Shown here in pieces: positions 44,267 to 54,790 of a stretch of DNA of 64,000 nt. Below the pieces are notes generated by a model, which ran no database searches, was not told the DNA's origin, and saw only the letters and a list, made by a program, of their open reading frames with translations. Both the position numbers and the translations under genes were made by a program. Position 1 is the stretch's first letter; each line of letters begins with the position of its first letter. The stretch is from Diploptera punctata (lineage: Eukaryota; Arthropoda; Insecta; Blattodea; Blaberidae). The stretch is from positions 1,749,501-1,813,500 of the forward strand of contig JASPKZ010007430.1 of assembly GCA_030220185.1 (NCBI GenBank), given 5' to 3'.

Positions 44267-44403
44267 GCTTCTCTCGCAAGAGGTGCACCTGAGAAAAAAA
44301 TACCATCTGTAGTGAAAACTTCAAACTATATCTCTGTGAAATTTCAACATTCTAGCTGCAATACCAAGGCAGAAAAAAATTATTTTGCGTTACTTTCCGA
44401 TCC

Positions 44404-45287
44404 AAGGCTTCATGTTTGTATTGGAGTACAATAAACTAGTTGTAACCGTTTAGTAGTAGGCACCACATGTGGTGGTACCCAGCTCCTGAATGGATACATA
44501 TTTTTACAGATGGCTCCAGCCTACCAAATGATGGTGGCACTGGTGCTGGTGCAGTATGTCCACTTTTTTCCTTTTATCGTAAACTAAACACAAATTCAAC
44601 AAACTTTGATGGCGAAATTCTAGCAATTTTCTTAAGTTTACAAAATCTTTTATATCACATCCAAAAATTTACAAAAGTTGTAATTCTATGTGACTCCAAA
44701 GCAGCCATTCTTGCTATAACACGAGACACAACACCCAAAAGCATCAAAATTATCGAATGTCACAAAATGATAAAACATTTATCCCGTCTACATAAAAAAG
44801 TTGTACTTCAATGGATTCCGGTCCATTGTGGAGTGACAGGCAATGAAATAGCCGATTTTCTAGCCAAGAAGGGTAGCAAAATTGTTTCAAACCCAACTTC
44901 TGCTCCAGTTTCCTTTCACTCTATCAAAAGAATTATCTCAAATAAATACATCAATAAACTTAGAGAAGAATACACCACCAAAACATCTGGAAAGGAATGG
45001 GAAAATCTACAAGCTTATGACATTACTACATTACAAAGAAAATCTGCAGTAGCAACATTCAGACTGCTAACGGGACATGACTGCTTGAATAAACACCTAC
45101 ACAGAATTGGCATAACAGATTCACCTAAATGCCCTTTTTGCAATTTAAATGAAGATATGGAAAGAAACCATCTCCTCCGTTGTCCAGCTTTTGTAGAAGA
45201 GACCAGCCTTTCTGCTAAATATTGGAGTGCAAGAGAGCGAATGATTTCATTATCAAGTGCTCGACATTAGATACCAACCAACCAACC
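44404..45287 (+). mobile_element. RNase H-bearing LINE family D, 5'-truncated copy inside mariner
   Basis: Exact 12-bp repeats ACTTTCCGATCC (44392-44403 and 45288-45299), made of mariner terminal sequence, flank it. The tail is ACCAACCAACCA rather than poly(A). It carries the RNase H frame at 44467-45270. Confidence 0.93.
44467..45270 (+). CDS. LINE D RNase H and Cys-rich tail, open frame
   Basis: RNase H catalytic residues are visible in order: IFTDGSSLPN (Asp), NFDGEILAIF (Glu), ILCDSKAAILAI (Asp), GNEIADFLA (Asp). WIPVHCGVTGN is the usual block before the last Asp. A tail with CPFCNLNEDMERNHLLRCP (CxxC...H...C) follows. RNase H after the reverse transcriptase occurs in I/LOA-type and some related LINEs. 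The reverse transcriptase is missing by 5' truncation, so the frame is not a functional gene although unbroken. Confidence 0.88.
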   Translation: MWWYPAPEWIHIFTDGSSLPNDGGTGAGAVCPLFSFYRKLNTNSTNFDGEILAIFLSLQNLLYHIQKFTKVVILCDSKAAILAITRDTTPKSIKIIECHKMIKHLSRLHKKVVLQWIPVHCGVTGNEIADFLAKKGSKIVSNPTSAPVSFHSIKRIISNKYINKLREEYTTKTSGKEWENLQAYDITTLQRKSAVATFRLLTGHDCLNKHLHRIGITDSPKCPFCNLNEDMERNHLLRCPAFVEETSLSAKYWSARERMISLSSARH

Positions 45288-45379
45288 ACTTTCCGATCCG
45301 CCCTCGTATTTAGTTGGATAAGATTGAATACTCTTTCTTGATAGTGAATGGAGAACGTATTTTAATCGACTCATCTCAT

Positions 45380-45440
45380 ACATTTTCAAACTTCTTTGAT
45401 ACCGACGGTTTCAGACAATATCATGTCCTTCATCAGTCAT
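45380..45440 (-). ncRNA. hammerhead-ribozyme-like core, left arm
   Basis: The complement carries CTGATGA, AGGACATGATATTGTCT (stem II), GAAAC, CGTC, the same as the right arm. Confidence 0.55.
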
Positions 45441-45719
45441 GGCATCCATTGATGAAATTCCTTGATTGTTGATTTCTTTAGTGACATCACCTCTTGTGCT
45501 GCCATCTTTCGTTGGGATTATAAACTTTGTAATTAAATTTTTATCCACCGGAATATCGAAATTCATAGATCGATATTTATTCTTCTGAATGAATATCATT
45601 TCCCAAATTGTCAATTCCAACGGTTTATCCAACTGTTTTAAAAGTTTCGCTTCTTTATGAACATCATAAGAGGTGATGTCACTAAAGAAATCAACAATCA
45701 CGGAATTTCATCAATGGAC

Positions 45720-45762
45720 GCCATGACTGATGAAGGACATGATATTGTCTGAAACCGTCGGC
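45720..45762 (+). ncRNA. hammerhead-ribozyme-like core, right arm
   Basis: CTGATGA (45727-45733) is the canonical core. Stem II is GGACA/TGTCT with a 6-base loop. GAAAC (45751-45755) then CGTC follows, giving a two-pair stem III. It is the closest match to the hammerhead consensus in the window; stem I pairing is poor. Confidence 0.6.
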
Positions 45763-45912
45763 ATCAAAGAAGTTTGAAAATGTATGAGGTGAGTCGATTA
45801 AAATATGTTCTCCATTCACTATTAATGATATAACCTCATAATGTTTACTTCCCGATATTAATTTAAATATAACTCTTTCTTGAGCTGCATTTGTGTAGGG
45901 CAAAATTGAAAC

Positions 45913-46259
45913 AGTAGTGAAGCATGGACAATACGAAGAAGTGATGAAAGCTGAATAACAGCAAATGAGATGCGATTTATGCGCTGAACAGCAGGCTACA
46001 CAAAGTGGAACCATAAAAGAAATGAAGAAATTATGGAAGAGTTGGATGTAGAACCCATTCTTCACCATAAGCAAAACTACCAGAACAACTGGAAAGCCCA
46101 TCTTCAATGAATGCCGTCTCATAGAATAACCACTACTTCACTACTGCCCCCAAGGCAAAAGATCGCTGGGACGTCCAAAAAAGAGCTGGATGGAAAATTC
46201 CTCTTTGAGACTGTAACAGGCCACATGGCCTAATACTTGCATGGATGATGATGATGATG
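45913..46259 (+). mobile_element. RTE-type LINE family C, 3' fragment
   Basis: It matches 14322-14660 closely (GTAGTGAAGCATGGACAATA through CTTGCATGGATGATGATGAT) and ends in a GAT-repeat tail. An imperfect repeat, AAAATTGAAAC / AAAATTAAAAC, flanks it. Frames are broken. Confidence 0.88.
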
Positions 46260-46486
46260 AAAATTAAAACAATTTGCATAACCATTGAAAATTACACAAC
46301 AGATTGTATACCAGAACAGGTATTGAAAATGAATGAACTTCCAAGTGCAGGCAGAGAATCCCTAAAACATGTGTAAAAAAACACAACATTGTTGTCAAAT
46401 TAGTCATTTCGTCGATTACTCCTGAAGGTGTTGGAACATTTAAAATCACATTATTTGTCATCTATTATTAGCCTCACAACACAGAG
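46260..46486. other. non-coding stretch
   Basis: No gene is recognised. Confidence 0.4.
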
Positions 46487-46496
46487 AATAAGAAGT

Positions 46497-47747
46497 CTTC
46501 TTCTTCTTCTTCTTCTTCCTTCCAAGTATTAGGCCAAGGCCTGTTACGATCCTATAGAAAATTTTCCCTCCAGCATTTCATAGGACAGCCCAGTGATCTT
46601 CATCCTCTTGGTATATAATTATAAACAGCTTTGGGGATCCGATTTGAACTCATTCTTTCTAGATGGTGTTTCCAATTTAGTTGGTACTGTTTAATACTCG
46701 TATATTCCAAAATTGGCGTAGTCTTCAATTCTTTTAAGATATCGGTGTTCCTTTTCCGATCCCATCTGGTGTAACCCATTGTTCTGCGCATGAATCTCAT
46801 TTCACAAGCCGTTATTCTGCTTTCACGTTGTCTTTTTAGTGTCCATGCTTCACTACCATAGGTCAACACTGGTCTAGCCAAAGTGTTATATAAATGTAAT
46901 CTGGTGTTTTTTTGTACAAGGGATGGTTTCATAACTTGATTATTAATTCCCAAACTTTTATTATAACTAGTAATTTTTTCAAGGATATCCTTTTCATCCC
47001 AGATAGAGAGATAATATCCAAGATATTTAAATTGATTAGATCTCTCTAAAATTTTATTCTGGAGACAGATTTTACTTTGTATGGGGTCCTTCCCATGAAA
47101 TGCCATAATTTTAGTTTTGTTAACTGATATTTCCATATTAAATTTGGCACCTATTTTTTGTAAATTATAAATTGAACATTGAAAATAATTTTTTGGAAAG
47201 TGCCAGAAGAGCTAAATTGTCTGCAAAAAGAATAGCATCGAGTTTGAGGTTCCTATTGATGGGTACATATCCTTGTTGTGTTTTCCTCCATTCGTTTATT
47301 AATTTATTCATATATATATAATGAAAAGCACCGGTGAAAGTCCACATCCCTGTCTTACTCCAGTGTCGATCATTTCCCAAGAAGATAATTTGTCATCTTG
47401 TTTAACAGAGATTTCATTATCTTTACAGATGTTGAAGATATTAGTAATATATTGTTGTGGAACGTTATCATCAGCTAAAATTTGTAGTAATATATTTCTG
47501 TCTACTTTGTCAAAAGCCTTTATGAAGTCAACGAAGGCGATATGAGTTTCTATATTGAATTCCTTGTGCTTTTCTAATAGTAGTTTTAGAGTGAAGAATC
47601 CATCTGTACAAGATCTACCCTTTCTGAATCCATTCTGCTCTTCTCGAATTATATTTTCATAATTTTTTTTTCAATTTATTCTTAACTATATTAGCATAAA
47701 TTTTATATCCAGAGTTCAACAAGCTAATTCCACGAAGAATATTCCAA
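46497..47747 (-). mobile_element. RTE-type LINE family B, 5'-truncated
   Basis: Minus-strand pieces cover reverse transcriptase fingers/palm (47700-47165) and thumb to C-terminus (47136-46600: MEISVNKTKIMAFHGKDPIQ, FKYLGYYLS, TYGSEAWTLKRQ, MRFMRRTMGYTRWDRKRN). The active-site motif reads FADN, so the second catalytic Asp is lost. A GAA-repeat tail and exact 10-bp repeats AATAAGAAGT (46487-46496 and 47748-47757) bound it. Confidence 0.9.
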
Positions 47748-47759
47748 AATAAGAAGTAA

Positions 47760-48305
47760 CAACATGTAATGAGGAAGGTAAAGAAGGAACAACCCATTTC
47801 TACACTTTTTTTTCCATTAATAACATGGTTACCAGATTATTCATTTGGTCAAAGACAGCTGAAGGAGTCAGACTAGTTAAAAAGTACAGTTTTCACCACT
47901 CTCCCCTAACAGTCAAATAATACAACAAAAGGACAGGTAGTGGCAACATGGCAAAAGAAAAGAAGAGAAATGATAGCACATTCCTAGCATATTGTCCATG
48001 TGCAGATTTAATTTGGGTGAGTAGTAGTAAGTTTTCTTTTGCCAGTCTAGAGTGACTTATTTTTATACCAAACAATTTTTCCCTCTCAAATTTTAAAGGT
48101 GTGACTTACACGTGGGGATGGTTTATTTTCAGGCCAATAGATTATATTTTATGGTATACTAAAATAAACATATATAGAAATATTATGTATTAATTTTCCT
48201 ATACATGTAATTACAGTGCCTGAAATCTTAATAGACATGAACTATAAATGTGTTTCTCTAAAAATTGTAATCCATGATCTAAGAAATTTTTAAGAATGCA
48301 AAGGG
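47760..48305. other. AT-rich non-coding stretch
   Basis: No gene or recognised repeat. Confidence 0.5.
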
Positions 48306-48309
48306 GGAG

Positions 48310-48600
48310 GAAAAAATTTTTTTTTTCAAATGCCACCAGGTTGTTTTTTTATGATTATGACATTTCTTAGGTTGGGAGACATGGAAGGTAGAGTTATGTT
48401 ACCCTGATGATATGATGGGTGATAAATGATAATGAAGGACCAGAAGAGTTCTTAACCTAAATTCCAGACAATGGACAACCACAGGAATAATTCCCTTTAG
48501 GAAAAATTCCTATGAATTGACCAGGAATCGAACCCGTGACATCATGAACTGTAGTCAGAAATGCTGACCATTAGCCCATAAGGCTGGTTGAAAGGAAAAC
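48310..48600 (-). mobile_element. tRNA-derived SINE family 4
   Basis: On the minus strand: TTATGGGCTAATGGTCAGC (A-box region), then ACGGGTTCGATTCCTGGTC (B box), then a body ending in GCCACCAGG-like sequence (complement CCTGGTGGC) and a poly(A)-like tail. The terminal part also appears near 42331-42380. Target duplications were not resolved. Confidence 0.65.
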
Positions 48601-48672
48601 ATATAAAATGAGTAACAAACAACACATATTTTATTAAAAGACTTTATTTATGTTATTGAAAGATATCAATAT

Positions 48673-49001
48673 CCATCCATAGTAATTCTGCCCGAAGGCA
48701 GGTCCTTCATTGCAATCATAGCATTTTCATGCTATGCTTGCAGCTTTACTAGGGAATTGTAGGTGTGGTAGCTTCCCGTTGCTTTCCACACCGGTGAAGG
48801 ATGATGATGATTATGATAATGATGATGATGGCCATATGATTTCAGGGACCGTTTGGGCCTTAAAGTTTTCCTGACATTTGTCTTACAGGTGAGGAAAAAC
48901 CCTGATAAAAACCTCACACAGAAAAACTGCCCCGACCGGGATCGAACCCGGGCCCACTGTGTGACAAGGCAGCACGCTACCTCGAGACCACAGCAGTGGA
49001 C
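48673..49001 (-). mobile_element. tRNA-derived SINE family 2
   Basis: The reverse copy of the family at 3643. The B box GGGTTCGATCCCGG sits near 48936. Exact 11-bp repeats GATATCAATAT (48662-48672 and 49002-49012) flank it. An added GATGAT microsatellite lies in the body. Confidence 0.9.
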
Positions 49002-49352
49002 GATATCAATATTAATTATTGAATGTTTACAGATCTTCTGCTGCATTGCTGTGTAGCCTGTGATATCTAAATAGTAATAAAATATTTTGTTTTCAGCCAA
49101 TATTTATAGCAGAAAATTCAGTAAGACTATTGTTGTATGAATGGACAATGGTTGTTTTTGCTGAACTTGGTTAACTTTATAATCGAACATTTGAAAGACT
49201 GGGACAGCTTTTCCTTATCATCTAGTGTGAAGAATGGCCAATAGTTTATAGCACCTAATGACACAGAAAACTTACTTTTAAATTTTTTGGACTAGTTGTT
49301 TCTTCATCTTCCTCTATGCATGAAAGCTGACAGCTTGTTGTGTGTTCATTCA

Positions 49353-50290
49353 CTTCAGGTCTGGGGCATGGTGACGTCCTTCCACCGTAGTTGTGGTCTT
49401 CCTAAGGACCTTTTCTCCTGAGGCGTCCAGTCACATACTTTCTTCGCTAATCTACTGTTCTCCATTCTATCTATGTGATCGCTCCAATTTAGTCTTCTAT
49501 TATTTATCCAGAGTTTTATAGGTTCAATTTTACATTCTTCTCTAATAACAGAGCTGCGGATTTTCTCTCAGCGACTTTCCTTAAAACTTTCATTGCTTCT
49601 TTCATTAATTTTTGTTTTTTTTTAGTTTCTGTTCGGCATTTGCAACCACATGTTAAAACTGGTCTTATGACAGATTTGTAAATTCTTACTTTTGTATTTA
49701 TTCTTAAATTTTTATTTTTCCAAACAGTATTGTTTAAACATCCCAATATTTTGTTTGCATTATTTACTTGATGGAGGATTTCATCTGTTATTCTGTTGCT
49801 GCTATTAATTGCTATTCCTAAATATTTGAATTTCATGACCTGTTCTAAAGTTTTCCCTTCTATTTCTGATTTAACGTGGTGTGGGTCCTTGGATATTGCC
49901 ACTGATTTGATTTTGTTTACTAAGATTTTCATGTTATACATTCTTGCGATGATTCTAAATTTGTGCAATAACATTTGTAAATCATCTTCACTTTGTGCAA
50001 TTAGAAATGTGTCATCAGCATAGTTTATTATCTTCAGTTCTTTTTTGCCTATTTTAATCCCTTTTTCTAACTTCAACTTTTAGTTCTTTGATAATTTCAT
50101 CTATTATTAGTGTGAACAATATGGGACTTAATAAGTCTCCTTGTCGCATTCCTTGCTGGACTAACATTTCTTTAGATTAACTATTTCCATATTTAATAGA
50201 TGTACTGCTTCCTGAATAAATTTCTTTGATGATTGTGATGAGGTTTTTAGATATATTCTAGTTGTTTTTGCTAAAAGCTATTCAATTCTT
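49353..50290 (-). mobile_element. RTE-type LINE family F, 5'-truncated
   Basis: The open piece 50076-49516 has IINYADDTFLIAQSEDDLQ (catalytic pair intact), NMKILVNKIKSVAISKDP, MKFKYLGIAINSS and a Cys-rich YKSVIRPVLTCGC block in place of the usual YGSE. Upstream, RQGD.LSP-like palm sequence is in another frame. The 3' part to about 49353 matches the C-terminal DHIDR-type region. It ends about 50 bases from the GTPase exon. Confidence 0.8.
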
Positions 50291-50340
50291 AGAGAGCAAT
50301 TGCTATAAATTAATTACATGACCCACCGTCAGATACTTAC

Positions 50341-50434
50341 CATGAGAGATTCCCGTTTCTTGCCACTTGTCACAATAACAAATCCTTGTGTTTCAATTGC
50401 AACACCAGTCTTTTGGACATGTTCCTCAATATAC
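50341..50434 (-). CDS. dynamin/EHD-like GTPase, internal exon (second of two seen)
   Basis: On the minus strand a strong acceptor (TTATTTTTACAG) precedes the 94-base exon and a strong donor (ATG then GTAAGTA) follows. It reads YIEEHVQKTGVAIETQGFVI, then VTSGKKRESLM. Joined to the exon at 55112-55223 it completes the codon for Trp (AAC TG|G TAT) without a shift. The region follows the P-loop, and TQGF probably includes the switch I Thr. It ends in phase 0. I see no next exon in the window. I recognise the fold class but not the gene. Confidence 0.85.
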
Positions 50435-51649
50435 CTGTAAAAATAATTACAAATTTAGTTAGCTACTTTGAGAAAAAGTACCACAATGTTCAAATAATTT
50501 TCTTATCATAGCAAATTACATACATTATAAAAGTTTTATATGTAATGTGGTGTTTGGGGGTCATGCTTCACTCCCACATTAGAGTGCAATCACATTGTAT
50601 GGGAATATGATTACAAAGGCAACAGAGTATCAAAGTACAAGTATATCAATTCTGAGCTAAGTTCCAGTTGTAATGTAAACAAATTTGCATAAGTATTACT
50701 TTGCCAACACTGTCTATTGGGGGAACCATGGTACTACTTTTACCTGCCATATGACTGAATTGTGTATGGAATTGTCATCGACAGAAACATTGTTCTTAGG
50801 CAACATCGTATTTTATGGGAAATAAGATTGAATACAAGGTAAGATGGTACCAATAATTAGGAACTTCCTGCATTTCTTATTTATTCATGACAAAAAATTA
50901 TATATGGGCCTACCTGATTAGATACATTTTTTTTCCATGATGTTAATAGATATCCTTTATTTACAATTTCATTATGAGCAAAATATATGCTCCATACTGA
51001 CTCATCTGTAAATTCTGTTATTTTCACCACATCCTTAATGGCTAATGTACGATACTTTTTACTAAACTGTTTGCAAACATTCAAAATAATTTTTATTTCT
51101 CTCCATTTTCCAAATATTTTTTTTTCTTTTCAATGTCTAATAATTATATAGAAACGGCCTTTTTAAACAATTGAAATTCTAAAGTATTCTACTCCTGGCA
51201 CATGCATAAGAATATAACAATGCTCATTTAATCTATTATAATAATATAATTATATATTTTAAAATTCTATATAATTTATATAGACATGTGCTAGAAAATA
51301 CATATTTTTATTTTTTTTTATTTTCTCTATTTCGAGTGTTAGAGAGGGAATTATATTTTCTTACAAACTCAAAGGAAAACTTGTTATTCGACCAATAAAA
51401 ATGCAGTCTTGCATCTGCTTCGTTTACATTACAACTAGAATTTAGCTCGGAAGAGGTATAGCATGAATAGCTTGCCTGAGTAGATTAATTTCAATACTTA
51501 TGTTTGTAATTAGCTGATATGGCATGAAATAAATCCCATCATAGTATCTTAGTATAAGAAATCTGTAATGTTAATAGAAGTTCACTACTACAGGTATATG
51601 TGAATTTCAAATGGAAAAAATGTTTGTGTCTGTTCCTGAATTGTCTGAG

Positions 51650-51718
51650 TAAGACAATTGATTAGTGTGGCAGCTCGTAAAGCTGGAGATCTTGGGTTAA
51701 TAACATAGTTCAGACATA
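51650..51718 (+). repeat. tRNA-like remnant
   Basis: GTGGCAGCTCGTAAAGCTGG then GATCTTGGGTTAATAAC resembles A and B box regions, decayed. Confidence 0.35.
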
Positions 51719-51810
51719 AATTTTGCTCTAAGTTCTATTAATTATTCTTAGATTTGAAGTTAATCAGGAATGAAGAGAGCAAGAAAATAGAATTTGACAT
51801 ACATAGAAAA

Positions 51811-51811
51811 G

Positions 51812-51846
<35 letters not shown>
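51811..51846. repeat. compound (AT)n(AC)n microsatellite
   Basis: About 10 AT units followed by about 8 AC units. Confidence 0.97.
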
Positions 51847-52182
51847 TCACAATTATACAAATGCAGTAGAATTCAATCACATGGCACACAAATATGCATT
51901 TTTCAATAGTCTTGCAAGGAAACAAGTGGGTCTTCCCCCTACGAACTGAGAAAATTATGAGAGAGAGAAAGGGCATATAATAAACACAGTGTTAAAGAAT
52001 GGATTCATTCACAGAAAATCTAATACATAAAAAGAAAAATTCAATGAACATAAATTAATTAAGGAATACACTACCCTTCAAGAAGATAAAGAAAAATATA
52101 AAAGGTTTAAGAAATTTACATGTGAGGATTACAGAAAAAAAGAAGGATTGTTACAAAATAACGAAAACAGAGATAATCCAGA

Positions 52183-52380
52183 CATCATATCATCATCAGG
52201 AATTAAGCCTGTTGGCTCATTCCGATTTCATGAAAGCTAGAATTGTTAAAATTGTTCAGACCATCTTCTGTGTGGGCATCCAACATTTCTCCTTCCGTGC
52301 AGTTTATAATTTAGCAATCATTTTGGAAATCTTCCTTCTGGCATTCTATCAATATGTTCTTTCCAGTCGTTCCTAAATTT
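52183..52380 (-). mobile_element. RTE-type LINE family H, 3'-terminal fragment
   Basis: On the minus strand it encodes WKEHIDRMPEGRFPK, then GRRNVGCPHRRWSEQF, the RTE C-terminal GRP..RW block, and ends in a GATGAT tail. Confidence 0.75.
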
Positions 52381-52444
52381 AATTATTCGGTCTGTAAGTT
52401 TAAAACATCTGATAGGTCCAGACATCTGATACAAATTATATTTG

Positions 52445-52515
52445 AACAGATTTTTTTTACTATAGTGTTTAAACTAGAGATCCTAGATTCGAACCCAGTC
52501 TAGGTGTAAATTTGT
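52445..52515 (+). repeat. tRNA-like remnant
   Basis: GATCCTAGATTCGAACCCAG is a recognisable B box with T-arm pairing; the A-box half is poor. Confidence 0.4.
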
Positions 52516-52560
52516 CTAATATTTAAAGGAAATGACAATATGAGATTTATTTTAAATAAT

Positions 52561-52638
52561 AAATAGAGTTATATTTTTAAGACTCATAATTGTATTATAC
52601 AATTATGAGGCGAGTCTTAAAAATCTAAATCTATTTAT
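52561..52638. repeat. foldback hairpin upstream of Penelope coding remnant
   Basis: Arms of about 36 bases separated by about 5 bases (AATAAATAGAGTTATATTTT against its complement near 52602-52637). The right arm contains TATGAGGCGAGTC, matching the TATGAGGTRAG terminal motif of the other foldback repeats. Confidence 0.6.
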
Positions 52639-52731
52639 TGAGTAAATTTTTCTCGTCAAATATAATTTGTCGTTCAGTGACAAATGTTAAATTTATAATA
52701 AAAACATATACAAAAGTTTTAAATCTTTCAA

Positions 52732-53600
52732 TTGCCAGTGAAAAATATTACAAAAAAAATGGAATGTGCCAGTTCAAATTTTGCTATGCCAGGAAAAAAC
52801 AAGGATTGTTTAAAGACTAAGTTTTCTCAATTCTTAGTTTCTGACACATTCTTTATTTTTACACAACAAATAAAAAATCTATTCAACAAATTCAATGCCA
52901 GTTTTGCACAAAAAAATAATAATTTTAGTATCAGTAAATTAATTAAAACAAACATAAAAAAGAAGATAAAAATCAGGAATTTACCTGATATATGTGAGGA
53001 ATGTGAAAAATTGTACATAGGAAAAACTAGAATAACTCTAAATACCAGAATGAAAGAACACCTCAGAAATGTAGAAATACAAAAATCTGCAGAAGTTGCT
53101 TACGTGTAGACAAAAAAAATCATCAGAACTGAAGAGAGATCAAAATTGCTAAAACAACTAGATAAACCAATAGAACTCACAAATTACATTGAGAAAAAAG
53201 GTCCTTGGCCTCTCAGCCGGCTGCTGGCCTCACATCCACATGTGTTAATCACATAGGTAGACGATCATATGCCAGTGCAGGGATGGCATGTGGTCAGCAC
53301 GTCGAGTCCCCCACCCATTATAGCTACCCAAATGCTTCACGATGCTGGGTGAGCACCGGTCCCATACTGGCCAAAATTCCATGAAAAAATTTCTTCCCCC
53401 ATGGGGACTCGAACCAGCACAAGTCCCATAGTTCTGCGCCAAGGCATCTTGCCTTAACCACTCGGCTACGGCATGGGACACATTGAGAAAAAAGGAGATA
53501 AAATAATGAATTTTGATGTTCCTGTGAAAAAGGATTTAATTGTGAAGTTTATCTGCTCAATACAAGATGGGGATGATATACTGTACAATTTAAAATAAAA
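52732..53600 (+). pseudogene. Penelope-like GIY-YIG domain remnant, split by a SINE
   Basis: To 53109 the frame encodes NLPDICEECEKLYIGKTRIT and LNTRMKEHLRNVEIQKSAEV, the GIY-YIG half with the conserved YIG and Arg. After a stop, SKLLKQLDKPIELTNYIEKK leads into the SINE at 53202. Beyond it, MNFDVPVKKDLIVKFI resumes to about 53597. It resembles the central frame of 45342-45871. Confidence 0.85.
53202..53479 (-). mobile_element. tRNA-derived SINE family 1, full copy with target duplication
   Basis: The minus strand starts TGTCCCATGCCGTAGCCGAG, has A-box GTAGCCGAGTGGTTAAGGC and B-box GGTTCGAGTCCCC, and ends GAGAGGCCAAGGACC. The exact 16-bp repeat ACATTGAGAAAAAAGG (53186-53201 and 53480-53495) flanks it. 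The head resembles a class II (Ser/Leu) tRNA. Confidence 0.93.
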
Positions 53601-53619
53601 TTCTTTACACCTCAAAAAT

Positions 53620-53830
53620 GGGGAATTGGAAAAATCAGCAGTAGCCGTTCATGCATGGTCAGAAAAATATCAAATTTAAAGAAAGGCTAGTTTAATAAAA
53701 CAAATAGAAAAACCTAAGGAGCTCACTGTTTGGAAAAAAATGTCCACATTCAAAAAACAGAAAGAAAAATTAATGAATTCTGAAATTCTTGGGAAGTTGA
53801 TTTAGAAAAATAAATTAATTTTGAAATTCT
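53620..53830 (+). mobile_element. Penelope-like second C-terminal fragment
   Basis: GELEKSAVAVHAWSEKYQI and a following SLIKQIEKPKELTVWKK piece repeat the layout of the domain just upstream. It is therefore a separate truncated copy or a duplicated module. It matches the window's first 180 bases. Confidence 0.6.
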
Positions 53831-54249
53831 TGGAAAATACAAACTCATATTACCTGACAAACTTCATAAATTTACTTCTCAAAATTTGGAAAAAATTATG
53901 ATTGTATACTGTAAATCAAATTATAGCCCCACAATGACAAAATACAAGGAAGAAATATCACCCAGGATGACATAATATAAGGAAGAAGATTCATGTGAGT
54001 AGATCTATCAACCATTTACCTGTACATGTTTAGTGTACATTAGCATATTCTAAAGTACTTTACAGTATAAAAGCATGCATATTTTAGATTTTTTAAAGCA
54101 TATAAATCCAATGTCTAATAATTATGATTATGAATTATGATTAAGTCAAGTAAAATACTGAAAACTATTTTCCTTTATATGATTTACTACCCACATCTTG
54201 TAAGTACACATGATCATATAGCAGAAACCATTCAATTATGTTAACATTA

Positions 54250-54790
54250 GTTAAATAAATCAGTTGACAAATTAGTGTATTCTGTTAATAAACTATTTAC
54301 AAAGGCTCCTTCTAGAATTAAAGTATTCAGAACAACAGCACCAAATATATTTATATTGCAAGAACCAATTCTAATACATTGGAATGCTACATCTATTGCA
54401 TTAGACCAAGATACTATGTCAAACAACAAATTAGAAAGTCTGTTGTATTCATATTAGCCCATTTTCACTGTATTCATAAATCAATCAAATCAATGGAAGC
54501 AATTCATATATAATTACAAAAACACTTACAATTTTGATTGAACAATTTCCAGACTAACATCAGTAAAGGGAATTGTTTGAAATAAAATGAAGGAGAAAGT
54601 ATCCTGGCTATGATCAACTGACAGAAATTTGAAAAGTTTTTGAAGAAAATGCATCTACCAATAAAATTTTCTGCAAAAAATTCCAACTTTTGTGAATACT
54701 ACTGCTACTTCTTGTGACATAGAACAAATTTTTAAACTACAATGCTATGCTTGAGAGACGACAGAAAACTTCCATTTTTGCTTAGTTGTG
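54250..54790 (+). pseudogene. hAT transposase remnant (second copy)
   Basis: VDKLVYSVNKLFTKAPSRIK, then ILQEPILIHWNATS match the NSIISNTKKVFVKAPQRV...LPEPVLTRWG region of the hAT at 14797. Near 54700, NTTATSCDIEQIF matches the APATSCNVERTF dimerisation motif. It is much decayed and its ends were not found. Confidence 0.7.

Larger units (their letters stand above)
43098..45306 (-). mobile_element. mariner-type DNA transposon, complete ends, split by a LINE
   Basis: The ends are CGAGGGCGGATCGGAAAGT at 43098 and its inverted complement ending at 45306, each next to TA (43096-43097 and 45307-45308). The right inverted repeat is interrupted at 44403 by LINE D (44404-45287). Without it the element is about 1.31 kb, a normal mariner size. 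Confidence 0.93.
45342..45871. mobile_element. Penelope-like element, palindromic short copy
   Basis: Arms (about 45342-45495 reversed, about 45680-45822 forward) end in the same terminal repeat. An asymmetric tail runs to 45871, and the exact 12-bp repeat ACTCTTTCTTGA (45330-45341 and 45872-45883) bounds it. The centre (45411-45701, minus strand) encodes a Penelope C-terminal piece: EAKLLKQLDKPLELTIWEM, RSMNFDIPVDKNLITKF. This resembles 53130-53560. It lies 36 bases beyond the mariner end. Confidence 0.85.

Noticed and set aside
43176..44434. Plus-strand genes over the mariner
   Set aside because: All are antisense shadows of the transposase, whose minus-strand frame has all three catalytic acids.
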